Shown here piece by piece: positions 53,798-62,288 of a stretch of 64,000 nucleotides of DNA. The position numbers and the translations under genes are program-made. The stretch is from Didymella arachidicola. Taxonomy: Eukaryota; Ascomycota; Dothideomycetes; Pleosporales; Didymellaceae. The first letter of the stretch is position 1, and each line of letters opens with the position of its first letter. The notes under the pieces were generated by a model. It was given only the letters and a program-made list of their open reading frames with translations, had not been told where the DNA came from and did no database searches. Location: NCBI GenBank assembly GCA_016630955.3, contig CM049985.1, positions 2,604,001 to 2,668,000 of the forward strand. Reading direction: 5' to 3'.

Positions 53798-53866
53798 GGG
53801 AGTTTTGGTGTGGTCTTGGCAAAAGTGGCCCGCTCGTTGACCGGTCCGCTCGTTGTACATGTACGT
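53798..53866 (-). repeat. Terminal inverted repeat, right end of copy 2
   Basis: Inverted partner of 52003-52071, equal to 3081-3149. Confidence 0.93.
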
Positions 53867-54115
53867 TACTCAATACATTTAGAATATATATTAAACGTGT
53901 TCTAAATATAGTATTAAGCTTAGGTTAGGGTTGGTCGAAGGTTAGGGTTAGTTAGCTAAAATTAGAGTTAGTTAGAATTAGGACTAGTTACAGTTAGTGT
54001 CTTCTAGAATATATATAATAGAGTAAATCTAAGTCTTTATTACAAACTTATTCTTAACATATTAGGCTTTAGCTGAGCTAACTACCCAACGTTAGATAAG
54101 ACTATTTAATACTTA

Positions 54116-55764
54116 AACGTGCATGCTAAGAGCCCGTCGGATCGGCGCAATGGTCTGCCGAACTTTAGCGTTGGTCGGCTCAACTGTATCCTCGTTGTGA
54201 TGGTAGCCCCTTGCCAATACAACACACCTCAGGAAAGTGGGATACAACTGATCCCGGAAAGTTTCGTCGTGGCTCTCATGCGCGGATAGGACTCCCGGTT
54301 GGTTGAGATGGTCATTTTATATTGGACTTGGTCAGCTTTACGCGAGAACTCGGAGTAATGCTGCAGGACATCCGCTGCTATCGCGGACGTTTCAACATCA
54401 GCCCTGCTCAGCCCTACGCGAGAGATCCGTACCCGGCGGCTGCGCCTCTGCTGTCGTCCACGGAGCTTCGGCAGCCCGGATGCGTGGAACTGTGGCCCCG
54501 TTGGTTCTGCCGCCTCTCAACGAGAACGAAAATGAAAGTTCGTCCGTGCATGTTCAAATGCTAGTCACGGCGCTCTATCATATTTGCACTGCCTCTCGAG
54601 AAGGGTCCCATTGCGATTGAAGGTGGCGCCAAGTCGGTGTAAATAGGTAGTCGATCTCAGAGATCGACGCCTAATTGCCCTGCGAGCCTTGAAAGGGGTC
54701 ATAAACTTTGAACTTAAAGGGATGCCTGCTTTCAATTTCCCCAACGCGAGGTCGGACCGTTTGCTTTCATTGCGGGAAACTTGATAGAGGGCGCAGAATA
54801 TGACCAGGCGATGCTCGATAGTGATTTGGACTCATGATCTGTGAAGGTGTCTCCAACTCCTGCAAGTCAAGCGTTCAAAGCTGAAGCGCTATGACGTCCG
54901 TTACGGTGAAGGGCTGGCACGGCTGCATCCGCAGGTGCCAGGGCTACGAGCCTGAGTCAGCGAAACCAACACATCTCCACCTGCGGAGTAAGCAACATGC
55001 TTTGGACAAAAGACGAATTGGTTAGGTGGCAATGTTGTTGCAAGTGAGTCGTCGTTAGGTACATTCGGAGCGTGGACACGCTGCTCTTTGTCCGGCAGTC
55101 CAATGCCTCGTACGAGTTGCTTTGGAGCAAGGCTGCGCTGCTCCGAGCAGTCGTCTGGAGTGTGAGCTAACCGCATTCAAGCCTCTCGGTAGAGGCCGAA
55201 AGTGAGGTGCCACCAGGCTGGGTTTGGCAATCTGCGCAGGCCTCCCAACCTGGCTGCATCAAGCCCTCGCAGCCACCGTTGGCGACGGCGATCTGGTCGA
55301 GATCATGGATTGCAGCAGTGGCGCATCAATTCTGTTGTTCTTCCAGGCTGTTGAGACCAATTGCTTTAGCTATGTTTCCGCCGTCATCCGTCATCAACGT
55401 CATCGCTCCAATGTTTGAACGTTCACCTCGGCGCCCAGGGACCAACCCTATAGCACGCGAGTCTAGAGCGACAATGCGTCGCCAGGCGCAGCGTTAAGCT
55501 CTTTTCGTTCTGATCTTCCCGCCGTAGCGTCAAGACGGCCTTATATCTGCCCTATCGGATGGGGCTTCTGTGTGATGTCCATTTCGTCCGTTTGCAGGTG
55601 CTAGAATTAATAGCGGACGACACATGGATCCGCTACCCGAATAGATGGACTTCTATGCGTTAACATAATGGCGGAGAAGGGTCCGAGTATATTTATTATG
55701 CTGGTGCTGCGATCTCGATTGTCAACAAACGCTGCTCCCACATTCGCACCTGCCATTGCCTGTC
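54116..55764. promoter_or_regulatory. Intergenic region upstream of the ABCG transporter
   Basis: About 1.65 kb without a supported gene. A 64-codon plus frame at 55224-55418 looks somewhat protein-like (ALAATVGDGDLVEIMDCSSG) and could be a gene fragment, but has no partner exon. The last few hundred bases must hold the transporter promoter; a TATATTTATTAT stretch lies near 55688-55699, about 65-75 bp before the start codon. Confidence 0.45.
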
Positions 55765-58700
55765 ATGGCTCAGAATCACCAACTTCACGGTGACTTCACC
55801 AACATGTCATCAAGCGACCAGGTGCAGAACACCACCACAAACTCGACGACCTCCCAATCACAACAAAACACAGACCGAGTCAGCGAGTTAGCCAACCCTT
55901 TCGATGGCATCCTGCGAACCGAATCTGGTCGCGAAACATATTATCCTGACGGACACCAATCCTCCGATCACACAGAAGCACACCGCTCGACATCAAGTGG
56001 TAGCTATGGAATATTTCCGAGTGCTGAGCAGCGTGACACAAACACATCTGGCAGCAATACAGCAGGCGGGTTAGCAGCAGCCGGTATTGGAGCTGGCGTT
56101 GGCGCTGGGCTCTTCAATGCTGCCGAGAGCCGTGTAGATGCGACGCATGATCAGTATCTTCAGAACAGATTTGGAGATGAAGAGCCTCTCGAGAGGGTCG
56201 CAACAGCGAGTTCAAGTGATTCCTCTTTCACACGATACGGCTCTAACGGCCAGCGCGTTCGCAAGGGGACCAAGGTCTCAGATACCGATGATAGTGAGGG
56301 CTCACCTATGGAGCGCACCGTCAGCAAGCCCGAGATTAACGATCAGGAGAGGAGAGACCTCCAGCGTGCTCTGACAGAACTCACGATGTCCAGACAAGGG
56401 ACTCATCACAGTATTGCAGAGCCGAACGACCCCTCCATGGACCCTAGCAGCGATCAATTCGATCTCACCAAGTTCTTGCGCTCATTCAGGCACTATCTCG
56501 AGGAAGAAGGTGTTGAGATGAAGCAATTGTCTGTCGTCTACAAAAATTTGAGTGTTTTTGGGTCGGGCGCAGCACTGCAGCTGCAGAAGACTGTAGCAGA
56601 CATGCTCCTAGCACTCTTTCGACCTCAGGAGTTCTTCAGCTTTGGCGAGAAGCAACGCAAGCAGATCTTGCACAGCTTTGATGGTATCATCAAGGCTGGT
56701 GAGCTTTGTGTAGTTCTTGGCCGTCCCGGATCCGGTTGTTCGACTCTGCTGAAGGCACTCACTGGCGAGCTCCAGGGCCTCGAAATCGATGGATCTGAGA
56801 TCCACTACAATGGAATAGAGCAACACAAGGTCATCAAGGAGTTCAAGGGAGAGACGGTCTACAACCAAGAAGTCGACAAACACTTCCCACACCTGTCAGT
56901 GGGAGCCACATTAAATTTCGCAGCCGCCGTCCGTACGCCGTCCCACCGACCGCACGGGACCTCTCGCAAGGATTTTGCTAAGTACAGCGCGCAAGTCGTC
57001 ATGGCTGTGCTTGGCCTGAGCCACACTTACAACACTAAAGTTGGAAATGATTTTGTTCGCGGAGTCAGTGGTGGAGAGAGGAAGCGTGTATCTGTCGCTG
57101 AAATGTTGCTCGCTGGCGCTCCGTTCGCATCGTGGGACAACAGTACTCGCGGTTTGGACTCGGCCACTGCACTCAAGTTCGTCCGCTCATTGCGAATCGG
57201 CTCTGATATGACTGGCGGTGCTGCGGCTGTTGCAATTTATCAGGCCTCGCAATCGGTGTACGATTGCTTCGACAAGGCAGCAGTTCTGTATGAAGGCCGT
57301 CAGATCTATTTTGGGCCTGCCAACAAAGCTCGGAGCTACTTCGAGCGTCAAGGCTGGTACTGCCCTCCTCGCCAGACTACTGGAGACTTTTTGACTGCTG
57401 TCACCAACCCGGACGAACGACAAGCCGCTAAAGGATATGAAAATAAGGTCCCTCGCACACCAGAGGACTTCGAGAGATACTGGCGCGATTCTCCTGAATA
57501 CCAGAGCTTGCTCAAAGAGATACAGGAGTTCGAGCAAGAGAACCCTGTCGGCCAACACTCCACGCTTCACGAATTCCGCCAGAAGAAAAACTACATCCAG
57601 GCCAAGCATGCCCGTCCCAAGTCTCCCTACCTCATCAGCATCCCCATGCAGATCAGACTCAACACTGTTCGAGCCTACCAGCGTATCTGGGGTGACTTCG
57701 CCTCTACTGCCACTCAGGCGATGCTCAACCTCGTCATGGCTCTTATCGTTGGTTCTATCTACTTTGGTCACTCTCAAGGCACAAGCTCCTTCCAGGGACG
57801 CGGTTCTGTTCTGTTCTTGGCTGTTCTTTTCAACGCCTTGACCTCCATTGGTGAGATTAGTGGACTGTACGCCCAAAGGCCGATTGTCGAGAAGCACAAC
57901 TCCTATGCCTTCTATCACCCAGCTACAGAAGCCATAGCGGGTATTGTCGCAGATATCCCGGTCAAATTCCTGCAAGCAACGGTTTTCAATATCGTATTGT
58001 ACTTTCTTGCTCAGCTTCGGTACACGCCCGGTCAATTCTTTCTCTATTTCCTGGTCACCTACATTGTTACCTTCGTCATGGCTGCCATCTTTCGCTCGAC
58101 AGCTGCCTTGACAAAGACTGTATCACAAGCCATGGCGTTGGCAGGTGTGTTGGTGCTCTTCCTCGTCATCTACACTGGCTTCGTCATCCGCATTCCATCT
58201 ATGCATCCCTGGTTTTCTTGGATTCGATGGATCAACCCGGTGTTCTACGCTTTCGAGATCCTGGTCGCCAACGAATTCCACGGTGTTCAATTCCCTTGCG
58301 ATCAATTCATTCCAATGGGACCGGGTTATGCACAGACTGGCAACAGTTTCATCTGTAATGCGCAGGGTGCCACTGCTGGACAGACTTTCGTCTCGGGCGA
58401 CGACTATATTGCGGTCGCCTACCAGTATTCCTTCTCTCACGTCTGGCGCAACGTCGGTATCTTGTTCGGCTTCTTGATCTTCTTCATGGTCACCTACTTC
58501 ATTGCTGTTGAGCTCAACTCGTCTACTACCAATACTGCTGAGCAGCTTGTGTTCCAGCGCGGTCATGTTCCCGCCTACATGCAGGAGAAGGGTGGTAAGC
58601 AGTCTTCCGACGAGGCTGCAGCCAAGCCCGCTGCTCAGGCCGAAGGTGGAGAGGCTGATGTCAGCGCCATCGAGGAGTCCAAGGGCGTCTTCACATGGAG

Positions 58701-60720
58701 AGATGTTGTCTACGATATTGAGATCAAGGGAGAGCCACGCCGATTGTTGGATCACGTTTCGGGTTACTGTAAGCCTGGAAGCTTAACGGCTTTGATGGGT
58801 GTCAGTGGTGCTGGCAAAACAACTCTACTCGACTCGCTCGCCCAACGAACGACCATGGGCGTAATCACCGGAGACATGCTCGTCAATGGCAAGCCTCTCG
58901 ATCCCAGTTTTCAACGTTCCACGGGCTATGTCCAACAGCAGGATCTTCATCTTGAGACCAGTACTGTCCGCGAAGCACTCCGCTTCTCGGCTGTTCTGCG
59001 CCAACCGAAATCAGTGCCAAAGCAGGAGAAGTATGACTATGTTGAAGAAGTCATCAAGATGTTGAATATGGAAGATTTCGCGAATGCGGTCGTCGGTATA
59101 CCTGGAGAGGGTTTGAACGTTGAACAGCGCAAGCTGCTCACCATTGGTGTGGAACTGGCCGCTAAGCCCAAGCTTCTGCTCTTCCTTGATGAACCGACAT
59201 CTGGTCTTGACAGTCAGAGCTCATGGTCCATCGTCTCCTTCCTGCGCAAGCTTGCGTCTGCTGGTCAGGCCATCTTGTGTACCATCCATCAACCTAGCGC
59301 CATCCTCTTCCAAGAGTTCGACCGCCTCCTCTTCCTGGCCAGGGGCGGCAAAACTGTGTATTTTGGTCCGATTGGAGACAATTCGAAGCAGCTCCTGCAC
59401 TACTTCGAGAACAACGGTGCCCGCAAGTGTGGAGCAGACGAGAACCCCGCAGAGTATATGCTGGAGATCGTCAACGCCGGAAAGAATAATCAAGGAGAAG
59501 ACTGGTTTGAGGTCTGGAAGAAGAGCGAGGAGGCCAAGCAAGTGCAGCGCGAGATCGATCAGATTCACGAAGAGACAAGCCACTCTGATCTCAACGTCGC
59601 TAAGGAGACTGGTGGTACCGAATTTGCCATGCCACTCTGGACCCAGATATGGGAGTGCACATACCGTGTCTTCCAGCAGTACTGGAGAATGCCCGAATAC
59701 GTTCTTTCCAAGATCGCACTTTGCGTCGTCGCCGGTCTCTTCATCGGTTTCTCATTCTATGGTGCCGACAGTACTCAGGCTGGCATGCAGAACATCATCT
59801 ACAGTGTTTTCATGCAGACCACCATCTTTTCCTCCCTGGTTCAGCAGATCCAGCCGCTCTTCATTACACAGCGCAACCTTTACGAGAGCCGTGAACGCCC
59901 CAGCAAGGCCTATTCTTGGATCGCTTTCATGACTGCCAACACTTTGGTCGAGCTGCCATACTGTATCGTCGCCGGTATCCTGATGTTCGCATCGTACTAC
60001 TACCCAGTAGTCGGTGCGGGGCAGGCAAGTGCGCGTCAGGGCCTAGTTCTCATGTTCTCGATCCAGCTCCTGGTGTACACTTCGTCTTTCGCATCCATGA
60101 CCATTGCTGCTTTGCCAGATGCCCAGACAGCCTCCGGATTGGTTTCACTCTTGACTCTTATGTCTATCCTCTTCAACGGTGTGCTACAGACCCCGGATAA
60201 CCTTCCAGGGTTCTGGATCTTCATGTACCGAGTATCGCCGTTCACGTACTGGATTGGTGGCATCGTCTCCACTATGCTCGGAGGTCGCGAGGTCACCTGC
60301 AGCTCCTCAGAAGTTTCCGTATTTGACCCACCGTCAGGCCAAACTTGCGGTCAGTATCTTAGTTCTTACGCTCAGGCCGCGATGGGTACTATTCAGAATC
60401 CCGATGCGACTGCATCGTGCAGGTACTGCACTGTTTCAACTGCCGACCAGTACTTGGCTGGCAGCAGCATTTTTTACAGCGAACGTTGGAGGAACTTTGG
60501 CATCATGTTTGCCTTCATTTGCTTCAGCGTGTTCCTCGCTCTCTTGACGTATTGGCTTTTCCGCGTTGTCAACCTCAGCAAGTTCACTGCCAAGTTCCAC
60601 AAGACCAAGAAGGGTGCTAAGGCAAAGGGCACAGCGGAGAAGGCCGCAGATGGTGTTGGTGAGGCAGCGAGGCAAGGTGCGCACCCAGGAAACCGCTCTG
60701 GGGAGAAGGAGACAGCGTAA
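55765..60720 (+). CDS. PDR-type full-size ABCG transporter (1651 aa)
   Basis: ATP-driven plasma-membrane exporter of the pleiotropic drug resistance group with the (NBD-TMD)x2 layout. The whole 4956-bp gene is one exon. NBD1 (about 280-500): Walker A GRPGSGCSTLLKA, where Cys replaces the usual Lys as is normal in this group; signature VSGGERKRVSVAE; degenerate Walker B region ASWDNSTRGLDSA. TMD1 follows (about 630-930). NBD2 (about 970-1190): canonical Walker A GVSGAGKTTLLD, LLLFLDEPTSGLDS, and an LNVEQRKLLTIG signature lacking the usual SGG. TMD2 follows. An unusually long N-terminus (about 230 residues) is rich in Ser, Thr and Gln. The tail is Lys/Gly/Ala-rich. The ATG at 55765 is preferred; another Met follows at residue 15. 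Substrates are unknown. Confidence 0.95.
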   Translation: MAQNHQLHGDFTNMSSSDQVQNTTTNSTTSQSQQNTDRVSELANPFDGILRTESGRETYYPDGHQSSDHTEAHRSTSSGSYGIFPSAEQRDTNTSGSNTAGGLAAAGIGAGVGAGLFNAAESRVDATHDQYLQNRFGDEEPLERVATASSSDSSFTRYGSNGQRVRKGTKVSDTDDSEGSPMERTVSKPEINDQERRDLQRALTELTMSRQGTHHSIAEPNDPSMDPSSDQFDLTKFLRSFRHYLEEEGVEMKQLSVVYKNLSVFGSGAALQLQKTVADMLLALFRPQEFFSFGEKQRKQILHSFDGIIKAGELCVVLGRPGSGCSTLLKALTGELQGLEIDGSEIHYNGIEQHKVIKEFKGETVYNQEVDKHFPHLSVGATLNFAAAVRTPSHRPHGTSRKDFAKYSAQVVMAVLGLSHTYNTKVGNDFVRGVSGGERKRVSVAEMLLAGAPFASWDNSTRGLDSATALKFVRSLRIGSDMTGGAAAVAIYQASQSVYDCFDKAAVLYEGRQIYFGPANKARSYFERQGWYCPPRQTTGDFLTAVTNPDERQAAKGYENKVPRTPEDFERYWRDSPEYQSLLKEIQEFEQENPVGQHSTLHEFRQKKNYIQAKHARPKSPYLISIPMQIRLNTVRAYQRIWGDFASTATQAMLNLVMALIVGSIYFGHSQGTSSFQGRGSVLFLAVLFNALTSIGEISGLYAQRPIVEKHNSYAFYHPATEAIAGIVADIPVKFLQATVFNIVLYFLAQLRYTPGQFFLYFLVTYIVTFVMAAIFRSTAALTKTVSQAMALAGVLVLFLVIYTGFVIRIPSMHPWFSWIRWINPVFYAFEILVANEFHGVQFPCDQFIPMGPGYAQTGNSFICNAQGATAGQTFVSGDDYIAVAYQYSFSHVWRNVGILFGFLIFFMVTYFIAVELNSSTTNTAEQLVFQRGHVPAYMQEKGGKQSSDEAAAKPAAQAEGGEADVSAIEESKGVFTWRDVVYDIEIKGEPRRLLDHVSGYCKPGSLTALMGVSGAGKTTLLDSLAQRTTMGVITGDMLVNGKPLDPSFQRSTGYVQQQDLHLETSTVREALRFSAVLRQPKSVPKQEKYDYVEEVIKMLNMEDFANAVVGIPGEGLNVEQRKLLTIGVELAAKPKLLLFLDEPTSGLDSQSSWSIVSFLRKLASAGQAILCTIHQPSAILFQEFDRLLFLARGGKTVYFGPIGDNSKQLLHYFENNGARKCGADENPAEYMLEIVNAGKNNQGEDWFEVWKKSEEAKQVQREIDQIHEETSHSDLNVAKETGGTEFAMPLWTQIWECTYRVFQQYWRMPEYVLSKIALCVVAGLFIGFSFYGADSTQAGMQNIIYSVFMQTTIFSSLVQQIQPLFITQRNLYESRERPSKAYSWIAFMTANTLVELPYCIVAGILMFASYYYPVVGAGQASARQGLVLMFSIQLLVYTSSFASMTIAALPDAQTASGLVSLLTLMSILFNGVLQTPDNLPGFWIFMYRVSPFTYWIGGIVSTMLGGREVTCSSSEVSVFDPPSGQTCGQYLSSYAQAAMGTIQNPDATASCRYCTVSTADQYLAGSSIFYSERWRNFGIMFAFICFSVFLALLTYWLFRVVNLSKFTAKFHKTKKGAKAKGTAEKAADGVGEAARQGAHPGNRSGEKETA

Positions 60721-62288
60721 TGTTAGGGTGTGGGAGAGTGTGGGGCCAACTGTTTCTCGGTTTGTCATTACCGTTGAGGCTCAAAATTTGGACCCGTTGT
60801 TTCTTCGGTCGGGCCACCCACCATGTTGAGCGTGGGGCTCGGCTTCTATCATAATATCATAATACTAGACTTAATACTCCGCTAAGCGCATCGTAATTTG
60901 ATAATTGCACAACAGCCTTAAATCTTTCCACGTTGTGAGGGTGATCTCTCGGGACTTTGAACGAATTCTTGCCACAACACCGGCTGCGTGCTTCCTCCCA
61001 TATTCACTACATGTTTGTCAGCTACATTATGGAGTTTCCTAATCGTAATGGAGAAGAGTCAGTTGCGGGCATTACCGCGGGATCGCGACCCTCTACTATC
61101 AGGGTGCTGTGTACTCGTGAGCTGGAAACACTTTCGGCTTGCCATTGCAGCGGTCGAACTCCGGTATACGCCCCGCCCTTTATGCAAGTGCTGCAACCAA
61201 GCCTCCACGTTGCGAAGATTTTTGCTCCGAAAGATCGAGCTCGAGAGCACAAACTGGAGGTGTGGAGATCCCACATGCACCCCACTACGCACGGCTCTAC
61301 AAGAGGGGTGCATGAATGAGTGAGAAAACGAGGGCCGGTGTCGATCGCAGAACAACCAATAAGGGCCGTTCCATGTAGGCAACGGCCATTCAGAAACCTC
61401 AAGAAATGTCTGTGGGCCACCTCGTATTCGCACTCATTTATGCACCCCCCTTGTACACTGGCAGTTGGATCGCGGGGAGTTTTGTGTGGAGACGAGTCAG
61501 AGTGACGTGCAAATTGTGGGCGTGACACTCCATCGGAGCTTAGTCCTTACCCAAACGGGCGCTAGTGCATATGACGGCTCAAGTTTTGCAAGCCACGAGG
61601 TCGCGAGACGAGGCTCTACGCGCCCCGTCCTCACACGATGTCACGGCAATAGGCGCGGCTCTTTTTTGTGATGCTTGATGTCTTAGGCTAAGGCTGTCCA
61701 CTGCCGATGCGACTCTGACTGTCATGGGTGTTGTTGCCTCCCCGCTGTTACGAGTCGTAAAGAGGAGGCCGACGATATGTTTTTGCGGAGATGAGCTTCT
61801 GCCAGTATGAAGAGTGCTGGTCGTTGGGGACCATGAATAACTGCTACAAAAGCAGTAATTGCGCTGACGAAGCGAGGACGACTCGCCAGGTAGCCATGAT
61901 ATGTCCCCAACAGTGTGCTTGACGATCACTGTGCCTCAATCCCCCATAACGATCTCCCATTCGGATGTTTTCCAGCGAATTCGGCACGAGTCACGCACCA
62001 TAAATTACTGCCGAAGTGTTGGCAAGACTTGAACTTACGCCTTGGTAGTGCTTCTCCTGCACTGAGATGACGTCGGAAGCTCCAGTTTTGGAGCCTCCAA
62101 GCTCTTTATCTCCACACGGTCAAACCTCGGGTCGGTAGCTACGGTATTGCCATGTAGACAAACAGGAAAGCTGAGTCGCCGACCCGACGAGAGGCGGACG
62201 TGCCTTTGTTGCATCTCAGAGTACATAAGGACCGGTGTTGACGGGATTTTGAAAGAACAAGGCACTGTCAACTTGTCCATTCCACACC
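60721..62288. other. Intergenic with a small MITE
   Basis: About 1.57 kb between the ABCG transporter and the GH3 gene. A TA-flanked inverted-repeat element lies at 61300-61453. The frames here are short and partly arise from that element. The region before 62289 must hold the GH3 promoter. Confidence 0.5.
61300..61453. mobile_element. MITE-like element with 27-bp inverted ends (154 bp)
   Basis: Left arm 61300-61326 (CAAGAGGGGTGCATGAATGAG...) pairs with right arm 61427-61453 at 24 of 27 positions. TA flanks both ends (61298-61299 and 61454-61455), as for Tc1/mariner-type non-autonomous elements. No coding capacity. The ends differ from those of the Fot1/pogo copies, so another transposase must have moved it. 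Confidence 0.8.

Larger units (their letters stand above)
52003..53866 (-). mobile_element. Fot1/pogo-type DNA transposon, copy 2 (1864 bp)
   Basis: Same length, orientation and content as copy 1 at 1286-3149. TA duplications lie at 52001-52002 and 53867-53868. The translated transposase agrees at all positions compared, and every aligned frame is offset by 50717 bases, so the two copies appear identical or nearly so. Unlike copy 1, it sits in AT-rich sequence. Confidence 0.95.
51923..54115. repeat. AT-rich relic split by transposon copy 2
   Basis: About 80 bp left of the element and 245 bp right of it are AT-rich, with many TTAGG, TTAGA and TATAT words. GGTTAGGGTT occurs twice at 53923-53949. 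Ordinary composition resumes sharply left of 51923 and right of about 54115. It may be an old repeat mutated by RIP, or a short telomere-like insertion; neither is proven. Confidence 0.55.

Noticed and set aside
1284..53868. Composite mobile island bracketed by the two identical transposons
   Set aside because: The bracketed genes include core genes (Ada2, Ypk1, glucose-6-phosphate isomerase, bS21m), and each element has its own TA duplication, so two separate insertions explain it better.
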